From positions 71,732,022 through 71,796,021 of the forward strand of contig CM070877.1 of assembly GCA_036365515.1 (NCBI GenBank): 64,000 nucleotides of DNA, in the 5' to 3' direction. The position numbers and the translations under genes are program-made. This DNA comes from Torymus aiolomorphi. Its lineage: Eukaryota; Arthropoda; Insecta; Hymenoptera; Torymidae. Position 1 is the stretch's first letter; each line of letters begins with the position of its first letter. This document shows, piece after piece, positions 33,591-44,529 of this stretch. The notes beneath the pieces are model-generated. The model ran no database searches and was not told where the DNA came from. It saw only the letters and a program-made list of their open reading frames with translations.

Positions 33591-36059
33591 AATATACGGG
33601 TCAAATAATTTTTGGAGAAGAACATGAATACATTAATTCCAAAATGATCGGTGACATAGGCATACGCGGTCCACCTGATTTGAAATGGATTCGGCCATAT
33701 GCAGCTTTTGGAAATATGCCATTTTAACGGGAACTTGAAAACGTGTCTTTAAAAGATTTTCAATTTTTACAATCATCGTATTGATGGAAAGGCATTCTGC
33801 TTAATTAATTCAATTACTTGGATTGGTATCTGGTGCACCTAGATACGCAGAGCGACGTCCTTATAGGACTAAATTCTTTTATGAACATTAAAAAATTATC
33901 ATTCAGGACTAACCTGTTTGACATTCGTAGTAATTACTACGGTTTGCCTGAGCGATGCATACATCAGAGATATTTTCACTTGCTATTTGGTTTCAAATAC
34001 TCAGCATAAATGTGTATATACACTTAACACTGTAATGTTCTAATTTTTCAGGTTATATTGAGATGTAGCTCGTAATTAATTGAAGAAAACTAATATGACC
34101 ATAATTTTGCCTTATAACATGCTGAATGTGTTTTTTCGGCATGCAGACAAACTTTTGCGTAAAAGTTCCCGACTCTACTCAGATGTGTGGATGCTGGCAT
34201 CGTTTCCTTTTTTCGTCATCTTAGCTACGATGTATGCTGCATCTGACTTCGTGGAATGCATCTTAGACTCGTGCGATAATACTTGCAATTCGCAGTGGTG
34301 GCAAGATCACCAGTCGAACACCTGAAACGTTTTCGGTAGCGTCAATCAGACATTCGCATCGCGATTGGCAATCTGAGCCATTTCGGAGCACGAGTAGCGA
34401 CAATATAGGGCTTAACCGAGCATAACACTGGTTATTCAGGGAACCAGCCTTCTGACTGGGATCCAACGCTTAGACGATTTGATTGTTTGCTCTTTACTCT
34501 AAGCGTTGCACCTATTTGCAGCACACTTCAATGCCGCAGCTGATCATCGTTCTACACACATCAGAATTTGCGTGCTGATTTCTTTTTTATCTCGCACGAA
34601 TTTTTCTTTCGTACGCTCAAAAGAAAAGGGAGGGGGTGGCACACTTCTCCCCCACCTACGTACAATGGCCACTGTAATAATATGCCTGTTTGTTACATGC
34701 GTCTTAACGCTACGTTAGCGCATAAAGTATCTCGACTACGAGTTGTGAATCGATATTGTTTCATTAATTCAATAGCTTGGGTCACTAATACACCAGAGTT
34801 TATTTATTTACATATCGTGGTATATTATTTATGTGAATATAGTGCCTTATTATTTTTCCACCAAGATACAATCTAATTGGGCGGCAGCTATTTTGATTAA
34901 GAATTCTTCTTCATCAAAAATATTTAACTCTAGAATGAACTCTTCGCTTAGACATTTGTACATGCTGCTATTGACGATAGCACCTACGTGTAGGTGTGCT
35001 TTTTAGCAGCCACGTAATAACGTACAAATACATACGTTACTGACTTTACGGGTATCTACCAATAGTCAAATTTCAACAGTGAACGCACTCGTGCTTGTAT
35101 TCAGAATTCTGAGTAATCGACTTCTGATTACTGTTGTAATGGTCCTAAATTTGCCCGTTTAGTCGTACTATAAGACAATTCGCTCAGCTATAGTTGATAA
35201 TGTGATTCAGCTCATGAATACACTGGTATATTCGTTGCCCTATCGACACACCTATTACTAGTCTATTAGTTGTAGACTACTAGACAGGTAAAAACTCTTA
35301 TCTAAGTACGTAATGACGTATTTATTAATCTTAATAAATTACGTATTTCAATTTGTCCAACGTAACTAATGTTTTTATGAAAGTGATTTTTCTAAACTAT
35401 TCTACTCTCGCTTTAGCGTTGGCTGATAGTTTTATTTCACGTTGTAATTAAATTGACAGTTTTTAATGGTTCATACTTAACAATGCTAGCTAACCAGTAG
35501 GAGAATTCGGTCTTTTATTTTTCGTTGCATCTATTGTTACACTCGGTTACAAGGCACTATACTTTAATGTTGACAAATTTGGAAAAATTGAGAAATAGTA
35601 GTTTTTGGTATATTTGAAAATTTTTAGAAAAGTCTGTAAAAGATTGTCAAAATATGATATTTATCGCATTGATCATACCATCTGTTTTTTAAATTCTGAA
35701 CCTCGTGGAAAACTTTTGTAATAATTAAGCGTTCTTGCACTTAGTGCTTGTATCGAAATTCTAGTCGTAAAATAATTAATATACTTATACGTCAAGTCTC
35801 GTCTGTAAATCTTGATTCATCTTTCATGCACGAAAGATTAATAGATCTACAATACAGAGAATCAAATTTTACAATTATTTTATAATTGTAAAATTAGAAA
35901 TGATAATCTCAAAAATATTTAATAATTTACCATTACGATTTCGTATTTTTGCTGGATTACAAATGTAGAATGATATTTAAATTCAAAAAGGGTGAGGCAT
36001 TTTTTCCCAAAATTTCATACATTTGTCTATATATCCAGTTGCCGATTCATAGCTTTGAG
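33591..36059. other. Long non-coding stretch
   Basis: There are only short, unconvincing open frames. A region with moderate GC (34080-34720) has no recognisable protein. No repeat array or RNA gene was seen. Confidence 0.35.
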
Positions 36060-36450
36060 CATCTACAATTTGATCATGAGGAAGAGGTGCGAAATACAAT
36101 TGTACAATTGAACGAACTTACCTATAAGTGAAGTTCGATTAGAATTGTATGAAGCACCTCTTCCGAAAAGATCAAGTCCCACCCTGGACCTTTATCTATA
36201 AGCCTTTATAGATGCCCCAATTGGAAACGACAACACTTTAAATAATGAGAATCGAGCGGCGGTAGAGCCGGGAGTCAGCTACGGTGACGGCGCGGTACGG
36301 CCGCTAGAGCTCTTTTTTGCTTTGGACGTGTGGTAAATCGGGCGGGAAGAGGGAGTACTACAATTTGATCATTTCGGAAGAGGTGCTTCATACAATTCTA
36401 ATCGAACTTCACTTACAGGTAAGTTCGTTCAATTGTACAATTATTAGACA
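36060..36450. mobile_element. Foldback-bordered repeat, copy B (partner at 26299-26446)
   Basis: The arms at about 36065-36170 and 36355-36450 are inverted copies containing GAACTTCACTTA and TCAATTGTACAATT. The core at 36240-36390 is the reverse complement of 26299-26446. Copy A lacks most of the arms. Confidence 0.75.
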
Positions 36451-37380
36451 TTTGTATCTCCTGAATCCAAATTTTTATATTAAAATGCTGACAAATAGTC
36501 AGGCAATTTGTTATAAACAATTTACTGTTAAAAATTAATTATTCTGTGAATTTTGTTTTGTTTGTATTTTTCAGACCATTTTCAACATAAAAAGTTATTG
36601 AGTTTTGTGTATGACTTTTAATTTTTTAAATAAAAATTTTTAAAGACATCAAAAATACTATTTTTGTCATTTTTAGCGTATGACCAATACTCATTATAAG
36701 TGAACATTTTTTAATCAAAGTTTGATTACATTTACGATTACATACTGTACTATAACTGTATAATGTGTTTATATTGTGTTTCATTTACATACCCTTCAAA
36801 AAATCAATAATTTAAAGGCTCTGAGAACACCGTAATATATTATTAACGCATTACTAACGCATAAAAATCGAATACAACATTAATATTTTATATACTAGTG
36901 TTGTGTATATTTATAGTAACTATGGCTAAAAATCAAAAGGCGCGGCAGCGCCCTGCTTGGCGAGTAAAAGAACGAAGTGACTAACGAGCAAGCGGGACGT
37001 TGACGCACCCTTTATTCTTTGGAATAGTCCGCTCTAACCTTACTTTTTTCTATTCTTGATAATAACATTTTTTTACTCTTTATTTGAGTACGTAAATGCA
37101 CTTCATTAGATAGAATCATTTATGTACTATCCATATCTGCAATTTCATGTTTCAAGATTCTTTCGTTTTCGTATACTTTTAATAGTAAATTTGCCCTCTC
37201 AATTTTCATCTCATTTTTTATTTTCTTCGTCGTCTTCGCGTCGTCGTCGTATTTTAATCCTATACCATATATACGTACGTATAGGCACTATTAGACAGTG
37301 GTTCTACTTGTATCCGAGAGTAGCGCTATATAAATTTTTCTACAGGGCTGTATATATATATATATATGCATTGACCTGAG
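36451..37380. other. AT-rich non-coding stretch
   Basis: A short GC-rich patch at about 36930-37010 and a TCGTCGTC run near 37230 stand out. No gene was seen. Confidence 0.35.
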
Positions 37381-37382
37381 TA

Positions 37383-38100
37383 TGGGGACAAAAACAGATA
37401 TGGTTACAATAGTTCAGGGACAAAGCAATGTTTTGGGGACGGTCCCTAAACTAAGTTAATACAGTTACCGGATATTGGGGACATTGTCCCCAAACTATTA
37501 TTATGACTACACCATACTTTGGGGACATACTATAAAACAGGCTGCTAATACGTACAACACGGAGTTTGGGGACATCAGTGACCATAAGAATAAACTGACA
37601 CATATACAACATTTTGGGGACATATCTTGAAATAAAAGGTCTGACGACAAGGTCACAATAGATACGACACGAACTTTAGAGACATGAATAACCATAACAA
37701 TGAACTGAAATTATATCTGTCCAACATTTCGGGGACATACCTTCAAATGGATGGTCTGAAGAGAAGGCTACAGTATATATTATACGATCTTTGGAGACAT
37801 AAGTAACAAGAAAAATACGTATAAGAGCTAATCTGAGTATTACTACAGGAAAAAACACTGTACTTTCGGGAAGTACCTAAACGCAAGCAAGCTACAATAA
37901 GTATGACATGGTTTAGGGAGATAAGTCACCACCTGACATTATATATGTACGATATTTTGGGGACGATATTTCGGGACATCCATCTTCGAATGGAAGGTTT
38001 GAAGGGAAGGCTACAGTAGATAACACAGTGTTAAGAGACATAAGTAACCACAAAAAACTGACATTATATATGTACAACATTTCGGGGACATACCTTAAAA
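37383..38100. repeat. Degenerate array of GGGGACATA-containing repeats
   Basis: At least nine (T/C)GGGGAC(A)T motifs recur. In the right half they sit in longer units of about 112-125 bp that also share AAGTAACCA and TGACATTATAT-like blocks (for example 37608, 37720, 38070). Confidence 0.65.
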
Positions 38101-38479
38101 TGGAAAATAATATGACTGAATAAATGTTTTGATAAACTGCAATGGCGACACTCCGACTATCCTCTTCTATGCTAGTATAGGGACAGAAATGTATATTGTA
38201 AGACTATTACCGGGACATTGCCCAGAAAAATTACTTAAACCTTTGAAGCATGGTGGTAACCCACGTTACCACCTCGATTTCTTTAGATTTTTGTTATTTA
38301 CTTTGTTGTTAAAGTATTCAGATCCTGTATTTGCAATTTTCAGTTACTTTAGTGATGGAAGAACATAAAAATATAGTTTAATTGACGAAATTGTTTATAA
38401 TAAATGATTTATAAATAAACAAACTTAAAAAAATCATGTTTTTTTCGGCAAAATTCATTTTTGAAGAATCTGTTGAAGA

Positions 38480-39400
38480 TAGTAACTTGAAATTTGGTGT
38501 GGATAGGTTATTGGGGTCGCTGATTACGAATCCGATGTCAGATTTGCAAAATTCAAGATGGCGGATCCAAGATGGTGGACATCAAAATTTAAATCTTCCA
38601 GAATGTTGATGAAAATTGATACTGAGGGGTTTTAGGGGTCGCTGATTACAAATCTGATGTCAGATTTAAAAAATTCAAGATGGCGGATCCAAGATGGCGG
38701 ACACCAAAATTTAAATCTTCGATAATGTCGATGAAAATTGTTACTCAGGGGTTTTAGGGGTCGCTGATTACGAATCTGATGTCAGATATGCAAAATTCAA
38801 AATGGCGGACATCAAAATTTAAATCTTCGATAATGTCAATGAAAATTGTTACTCAGGGGTTTGAGAGCTCGCTGATTATGAATCTGATGTCAGATTTCCA
38901 AAATTTAAGATGGCGGATTCAAGATGGCGGACACCAAAATTAAAATCTTCGAGAATATCGATGAAAATTGTTACTCAGAGGTTTTCGGGGTCGCTGATTA
39001 CAAATCTGATGTCAGATTTGCAAAATTCAAGATGGCGGATCCAAGATGGCGGACACCAAAATTTAAATCTTTGAGAATGTCGATGAAAATGGTTACTCAG
39101 AGGTTTTCGGGGTCGCTGATTAAAAATCTGATGTCAGATTTGCAAAATTTAAGATGGCGGATTCAAGATGGCGGACACCAAAATTTAAATCTTCGAGAAT
39201 ATCGATGAAAATGATTACTCAGGGTGTTTTCGGGGTCGCTGATTACAAATCTGATGTCAGATTTGCAAAATTCAAAATGGCGGACATCAAAATTTAAATC
39301 TTCGATAATGTCGATGAAAATTGTAACTCAGGGGTTTTAGGGGTCCCGGATTACGAATCCGATGTCAGATTTGCGAAATTCAATGGTAGGGCCATTATGG
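38480..39400 (+). repeat. 122-bp satellite array, forward block
   Basis: The marker TCGCTGATTA recurs at 38517, 38639, 38761, 38869, 38991, 39113 and 39236, with a variant at 39343. The unit is 122 bp, with a 108-bp variant lacking one 14-bp segment. Each unit carries one or two AAGATGGCGGA motifs. Open frames here are products of the repeat. Confidence 0.93.
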
Positions 39401-39424
39401 CAATAAATCGTAAGATTTCAAAAT

Positions 39425-39990
39425 TTAAGTTTCGGTGTCCGCCATCTTGGATCTACCATCTTGAATTTGAAAATCTGACATCAGATTCGTAATCAGCGAC
39501 CCAGAAAACCCCTGAGTAATAATTTTCATCGATATTCTCGAAGATTTAAATTTTGGTGTCCACCATCTTGAATCCGCCATCTTAAATTTTGGAAATCTGA
39601 CATCAGATTCGTAATCAGCGAGCCCTCAAACCCCTGAGTAACAATTTTCATCGACATTATCGAAGATTTTAATTTTGACGTCCGCCATTTTGAATTTTGC
39701 AAATCTGACATCAGATTCGTAATCAGCGACCCAGAAAACCCCTGAGTAATAATTTTCATCGATATTCTCGAAGATTTAAATTTTGGTGTCCGCCATCTTG
39801 GATCCGCTATCTTGAATTTTGCAAATCTGACATCAGATTCGTAATCAGCGACCCCGAAAACCCTTGAGTAAACATTTTTAGCCTCAAATAAACTATTTTT
39901 AATTTTTTCGTCAGCCATCTTTTGTCCGCCATCTTAGATTTGAAAAAATCAAAATTCTAATGGCATATTCGTACTCAGCGGCCCCAAAAA
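39425..39990 (-). repeat. 122-bp satellite array, inverted block
   Basis: The same satellite family continues in the opposite orientation (TCCGCCATCTT, GTAATCAGCGACCC) for about five units, facing the forward block across about 25 bp. The last unit is the most diverged. Confidence 0.9.
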
Positions 39991-40388
39991 CCCCCGAGTA
40001 AGAAATTTCAGGAAAAAAAATGTGTGCTTCAAAGGGTTAATATAATTAATACTGGCTAATAAATCTTAGTGAAAGCACAATTTTTTATAGTGTTCATAAC
40101 TAGCAAATTGTCGAGTAACACTAGATGCCGAGAAGCTTTGCGATATCACTAGGAAGGAAAGTCATCCTTTGTCAATCACTTGCAAAATATTATAAACGAA
40201 AATAACTTTTTATTTGTGAAGTGTAAGACAAACTAACAGGCGCCATTGCACAACCTGTAACCGACGGCATTTATCATAAACCTATGAAATCTGCGTACTA
40301 TTTAATTGCTTCTCTCGATTTTACAATTTGATTGAGAACGTTTTCCTCTTGCTTGAGATGTGCCATATTGTCTGATGAACAATTGAAA
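39991..40388. other. Non-coding flank downstream of the packaging ATPase gene
   Basis: AT-rich, with no reading frame. It would contain the 3' end of the ATPase transcript. No Polinton terminal repeat was recognised here. Confidence 0.4.
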
Positions 40389-41111
40389 TCATACTAATCG
40401 GTTTTGCTTTGGGGCAGCTATATTTATAAGAAATTGATCGAACCCCTTTCTATATCGACCACTACCAAGTGCCCTCTCTTTGTCGATAACAAGGAATCCA
40501 TACTTATCATTATTCCAACAACTTGAACACAAATCTCTAAATTGAGCATATGACATATCTGTGTTTACGTGATCATTATATACATGCTTTAAATTCATAT
40601 CATCTTGTCGAAATAATACTAATAAATTAACATTATCTCGTATTAGATGCTTTGGAATGTGAGCATAAGATTGACATAGATAGAAGCATTCTACATTTTT
40701 GTGCCTTCCCATACAAAAGAAATTTTTAATGTTTTCTTGTTTTTCACATGCTACATCATCAAATATGATAATTGAATTTGGAAGTACATCTTCTATTGAT
40801 ATTACTTCATCATGATCCTTGAATGGGAAATACTTAATTCCATTTATAGGCTTCAAGAGAAGCTTGAGAAATTTGTACTTGGGCTGTTCCAGTGATTTTG
40901 AGTGAACATATACATTTTCAAATTTTAATCTACTAGGATGAGTAATGAGTGAGAGTAGAGCGTTTGTTTTGCCACAGTTTGATGGACCACAGAATACAGC
41001 TCTAATATTATTGGGAAGTAATTCTCCATGACGTCTTTTTGATTTTTGTTGCGTCATTAATTTATCAAAATTCACAACAGGTAGTTTAACGTGTTGCTCC
41101 TTAAACTCCAT
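40389..41111 (-). CDS. Genome-packaging ATPase, FtsK/HerA (A32) type
   Basis: This protein would pump the element DNA into capsids. From the ATG at 41111 it has 240 residues; an upstream frame start at 41132 is a TTG and is not preferred. The Walker A motif G-P-S-N-C-G-K-T is at residues 42-49 and the Walker B strand I-I-I-F-D-D at 114-119. A later C-Q-S-Y-A-H-I-P and an R-D-N motif follow, as in the A32-like ATPases of Polintons. Length is within the family range. It is transcribed away from the capsid genes from a shared 105-bp divergent promoter region. No lesions are seen. Confidence 0.88.
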   Translation of the reverse strand: MEFKEQHVKLPVVNFDKLMTQQKSKRRHGELLPNNIRAVFCGPSNCGKTNALLSLITHPSRLKFENVYVHSKSLEQPKYKFLKLLLKPINGIKYFPFKDHDEVISIEDVLPNSIIIFDDVACEKQENIKNFFCMGRHKNVECFYLCQSYAHIPKHLIRDNVNLLVLFRQDDMNLKHVYNDHVNTDMSYAQFRDLCSSCWNNDKYGFLVIDKERALGSGRYRKGFDQFLINIAAPKQNRLV

Positions 41112-41216
41112 GTTCAATGTTTGACGTCTCAAAGAAAACTAACCTTGAACGTATATATACATTATACTTATATACATTTCCAGTTAGTATGTATTTACCT
41201 CCGAGGTGTTAACATC
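41112..41216. promoter_or_regulatory. Divergent promoter between ATPase and PLA2-protease genes
   Basis: Plus direction: TATATATA at 41152, then CAGTTAGT about 30 bp on (41181), 29 bp before the ATG at 41217. Minus direction: TATATAAG (about 41174) and GGTTAGT (about 41143), about 30 bp apart, ahead of the ATG at 41111. The spacing fits TATA and initiator elements of insect RNA polymerase II promoters. Confidence 0.6.
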
Positions 41217-42389
41217 ATGATTGAGCATAAGCAGCGTAAACGCAATACGCGTAGAGGTCGAGGCTTAGTCAATACAGTCATCAATAAGCTTCCATTTGAA
41301 TTACATCTGCCTGGCTATCAATACTGCGGACCTGGGACTAAACTTGCAAAGCGTCTTGCTCGAGGTGACCCTGGAATTAATCCTTTAGACCAAGCTTGTA
41401 AAGAACACGACATTGCCTACTCACGGAATCGAGAGAGCGTTGAGGCTAGAAACGCTGCTGATAGAGTATTAGCAAATAAAGCCTGGAAACGTGTTTTCGC
41501 TAAAGACGCAAGTATTGGTGAGAAAGCAGCAGCTTATACTGTAACAACCGCTATGAAATTAAAATCAAAGTTCGGTATGTGGCTGAAAAAGAGTCCAACC
41601 ACTACACTCGCTAAAATAGTTAAAGCAGCCTCAAAACCGATTTCCCATAGTAGTGATCCACACAAGGTAATTCAAGCTGCATTGAAAAGTACTCGAGATG
41701 CTGTAAAGGAGGCTGGTGGTAAAGCCAAAGTACGCATTCCTCGTGTACTACCAGTTCCACGAAAAATCGGTGGATTTCTACCTTTTCTGATTCCATTATT
41801 TGCGGGTCTAAGTGCAACTGGTGCACTAGCAGGTGGCGCTGCTGGCATAGCTAAAGCAGTAAATGATGCAAAAGCTGCTAAATGGCAACTTGAAGAAAGT
41901 CAAAGACATAACGGAGCGATGGAAGCTATTGCTCTTGATAAAGGTCTCTACCTTAAACCACACAAAACAGGTTATGGCATCCATCTTAAACCCTACAACG
42001 GAAGTGGCACAAAAAAAAACTTCGATGTAAAATTGCCTCATAGAGCACTGACTGATGCTGATTTGATAAAGTATGCTCGTATTATGCAAATTCCATATTT
42101 TCGGGGTGTATTCATGCGAAATACATTACCAGCAAAAGGTCCACATTACCGCGAATCAGCGATCGTTAATCTCGATGATGAAAGAGGAATTGGCACACAT
42201 TGGGTAGCCTATCGAAAACGAGGCAATAACGTTGTGTACTTTGATAGTTTTGAAGACCTTCAACCACCTGTAGAACTTCTGGATTACCTGGGCGTTAGCG
42301 CCGTAAAGTATAATCACGATAGATATCAAGATTATAACTCGTACAACTGTGGACATCTCTGTTTAAAGTTTCTGAGTGAGGCTATATAA
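41217..42389 (+). CDS. Fusion of phospholipase A2-like capsid domain and adenain-type protease
   Basis: I take the ATG at 41217, after the promoter, giving 390 residues; the longer frame from 41091 begins with GTG and overlaps the ATPase. The N-terminus is very basic. Residues 36-43 are Y-C-G-P-G-T-K-L and residues 64-65 are H-D within A-C-K-E-H-D-I-A-Y, the calcium loop and catalytic pair of parvovirus-type PLA2. About residues 184-212 are hydrophobic and Gly/Ala-rich and could insert in membranes. The C-terminus has H328-W, D343 and N-C378-G-H, the order of a C5/C48-type (adenain-like) protease that would mature the capsid. Membrane breach on entry and protease maturation are family knowledge; their fusion is what I see. 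Confidence 0.82.
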   Translation: MIEHKQRKRNTRRGRGLVNTVINKLPFELHLPGYQYCGPGTKLAKRLARGDPGINPLDQACKEHDIAYSRNRESVEARNAADRVLANKAWKRVFAKDASIGEKAAAYTVTTAMKLKSKFGMWLKKSPTTTLAKIVKAASKPISHSSDPHKVIQAALKSTRDAVKEAGGKAKVRIPRVLPVPRKIGGFLPFLIPLFAGLSATGALAGGAAGIAKAVNDAKAAKWQLEESQRHNGAMEAIALDKGLYLKPHKTGYGIHLKPYNGSGTKKNFDVKLPHRALTDADLIKYARIMQIPYFRGVFMRNTLPAKGPHYRESAIVNLDDERGIGTHWVAYRKRGNNVVYFDSFEDLQPPVELLDYLGVSAVKYNHDRYQDYNSYNCGHLCLKFLSEAI

Positions 42390-42418
42390 AACAATGTAAA
42401 TGTTGTACATAGTCAGTA
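42383..42418 (+). promoter_or_regulatory. Promoter of the penton-like gene
   Basis: TATATAA at 42383 overlaps the end of the upstream gene, and TCAGT at 42413 lies 30 bp on, 20 bp before the chosen ATG. It decides the start at 42433 over the ATG at 42400. Confidence 0.6.
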
Positions 42419-42432
42419 TTAATTATGCAGTC

Positions 42433-43122
42433 ATGGGTGAATCAGTGATGCTAAGTTTATCTGGAACGACATCTATACTAGAAGCTCAATACTTTCCACC
42501 AATTGAACTCTTGGCAAATAAAAGATACGTTCTAGGATTGGTTGAACTTTTAACCTTCAATTCCATACCCAATATTGATATTGGAAATAACAAGTTTTAC
42601 GTCGGAGAAGAGATAGTGACATTACCGATAGGTAGCTGGGAGATTGAAGACATTGAGCGCCATCTACAGGAAATACTTACACCTAAAGGCATAGTACTCA
42701 GCCTTAAACCTAATAATAATACTCTTCGCAGTACTATAAAGTGCAGTCATACGATAGATTTTCAACCGCAAGATTCTATTGAAAGATTATTAGGTTTTAC
42801 ACAGCGTACTCTTTTAGCAAATATCACTCACGAATCAGATTTACCTGTAGCTATTCTCAAGGTTAACGCTTTGCGAGTTGAGTGCAACATTACAGCTGGA
42901 GCCTATATAAACGGACAGAAAGTACATACCATACATGAATTTTTTCCAGCTGTTCCTCCAGGCTATAAGATCATTGAAATTCCAACACAAGTTATTTATT
43001 TACCAATTACAGCTCATACTATCGATAATATACAGTTGCGCATTGTCGATCAAGACGGAAACTTTGTGAATTTTCGTGGAGAAATTATAACAATCAGACT
43101 ACACATCAAAGCAGCATCATAA
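42433..43122 (+). CDS. Penton-like minor capsid protein (single jelly roll)
   Basis: 229 residues from the ATG at 42433, which lies downstream of the TCAGT initiator. The opening L-S-L-S-G-T-T-S, then Y-F-P-P-I-E-L, F-N-S-I-P-N and N-N-K-F-Y, followed by I-D-F and S-I-E-R-L-L-G-F, are the conserved landmarks of Polinton minor capsid (penton) proteins. It would form the fivefold vertices of the particle. It lies between the protease fusion and the major capsid gene, as in other Polintons. No lesion is seen. Confidence 0.8.
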   Translation: MGESVMLSLSGTTSILEAQYFPPIELLANKRYVLGLVELLTFNSIPNIDIGNNKFYVGEEIVTLPIGSWEIEDIERHLQEILTPKGIVLSLKPNNNTLRSTIKCSHTIDFQPQDSIERLLGFTQRTLLANITHESDLPVAILKVNALRVECNITAGAYINGQKVHTIHEFFPAVPPGYKIIEIPTQVIYLPITAHTIDNIQLRIVDQDGNFVNFRGEIITIRLHIKAAS

Positions 43123-43133
43123 TTATGGGCATC

Positions 43134-43187
43134 GTATATAACCGCAAAAGCTATATTAAGACATAACCATGTCTCCAGAAGATCAGT
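43134..43187 (+). promoter_or_regulatory. Promoter of the major capsid gene
   Basis: TATATA at 43135 and CTATATTA at 43151 precede TCAGTCAT at 43183; the second pair is 32 bp apart. The major capsid ATG is about 120 bp further on, leaving a leader with a short upstream ATG frame. Confidence 0.5.
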
Positions 43188-43305
43188 CATCATCGAGCAG
43201 TGAAAGAGCTAACACCAGAGTATTCGCTTCCTAAGAAGCCTAGGCCTCCAGGTCAGAAGAAACGTTGGAAAAAAATAAGTTGTCTGTTTTTCTGCTGTTT
43301 CAAAG

Positions 43306-44517
43306 ATGGAAGACATATTGAACGTACAATCATCCGTGGAATTCGACGAATCTGTCGCTCATTATGAAGTGCATGCACATCAGCCTTACACTTCATCCGC
43401 TTTCAATAACAGCGATGAAATTCGTATCAACATACAACATCAAGATCTCTGTCTACTACCTTCACGTAGTTCATTACATATTCATGGTCGATTAACTAAG
43501 GCAAATGGTACAGCTGCAGTCAACACAAAGCTTGTAAATAATGCTCTCTGTCATCTTTTCGAAGAAATCCGATATGAAATTAATGCTGTAGAGATTGATA
43601 AATGTAAAAACGTTGGTTTGACAAGTCTAATGAAAGGTTTGGTATCGTTCAATCCTACACAAAACTTGGAAAACGCAGGCTGGATTGATATTGGAGAAAC
43701 TCAACAAATCACCAATAATGCTGGCTACTTTGATGTGTCCATACCGCTAAGTATGATTCTAGGCTTTGCGGAAGACTATCGTAAAATTATAGTCAATTGC
43801 AAACATGAGCTTGTTCTAACAAGATCCAAAACTGATGTAAATGCTATCGTGCAAACGCAAGCAGAAGAGTTTAAAATTAATCTAATTAAAATTGAATGGT
43901 TAATGCCGTATGTGGTATTATCTGACAAGCATAAAATACGTATCCTTCATTACCTACAGAAGGAAAAATCGATTGCTATGAGTTTCCGGAGTTGGGAGCT
44001 ATACGAGTATCCATTACTCCCAACTACATCGAAGCATGTTTGGACTGTAAAGACATCGAATCAGCTGGAAAAACCACGATTCGTCATTCTAGGCTTTCAG
44101 ACTAATCGTAAAGGACAAAGTGGATCTAATGCTAGCCGCTTTGATCATTGCAATATAAGTAATGTGAAATTATTTTTCAATTCACAATACTATCCTTATG
44201 GAAATCTCAATCTTAACATTGATCAAAATCAATTCGCTTTATTATATGATATGTATGTAAGCTTTCAAAGTGTGTATTATGGAAAAGAAGCAGCAGAACC
44301 TATGGTCAAGAAAGGAGAGTATATACAGCATGCTCCTTTAATTGTCATCGATTGTTCAAAGCAGAATGAGTCGTTGAAGCAGGCTCCAGTTGACGTTCGT
44401 CTTGAATTCGAAGCTAAAGAAAATTTTCCAGCACAGACATCAGCTTACTGCTTGATATTACACGATCGTATTATTGAATATAATCCCATGAGTGGGGATA
44501 TTAAGAAATTAGTCTAA
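43306..44517 (+). CDS. Major capsid protein (double jelly roll, hexon-like)
   Basis: 403 residues from an ATG with good context. Landmarks of Polinton major capsid proteins include an early F-D-E-S-V-A-H-Y-E, an I-R-I-N-I-Q-H-Q-D block, F-E-E-I-R-Y-E-I-N, then P-L-S-M-I-L-G-F-A-E-D-Y and later Y-P-Y-G-N-L-N-L. The length is slightly short for the family but both jelly-roll halves appear present. It would form the capsid shell. The reading frame is intact. Next to it are the penton gene upstream and the exonuclease-like gene downstream, each with its own promoter. Confidence 0.85.
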   Translation: MEDILNVQSSVEFDESVAHYEVHAHQPYTSSAFNNSDEIRINIQHQDLCLLPSRSSLHIHGRLTKANGTAAVNTKLVNNALCHLFEEIRYEINAVEIDKCKNVGLTSLMKGLVSFNPTQNLENAGWIDIGETQQITNNAGYFDVSIPLSMILGFAEDYRKIIVNCKHELVLTRSKTDVNAIVQTQAEEFKINLIKIEWLMPYVVLSDKHKIRILHYLQKEKSIAMSFRSWELYEYPLLPTTSKHVWTVKTSNQLEKPRFVILGFQTNRKGQSGSNASRFDHCNISNVKLFFNSQYYPYGNLNLNIDQNQFALLYDMYVSFQSVYYGKEAAEPMVKKGEYIQHAPLIVIDCSKQNESLKQAPVDVRLEFEAKENFPAQTSAYCLILHDRIIEYNPMSGDIKKLV

Positions 44518-44529
44518 GGAGGGGATGAA

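Noticed and set aside
33818..34325. Short plus-strand frames in the 33.6-34.7 kb region as exons of a host gene
   Set aside because: No motif recognised and no consistent splice pattern.
38924..39208. 94-codon frame in the 122-bp array (and 39526-39918 on the other strand)
   Set aside because: A 122-bp unit shifts frame every copy; the frames exist only because the repeat has few stops.
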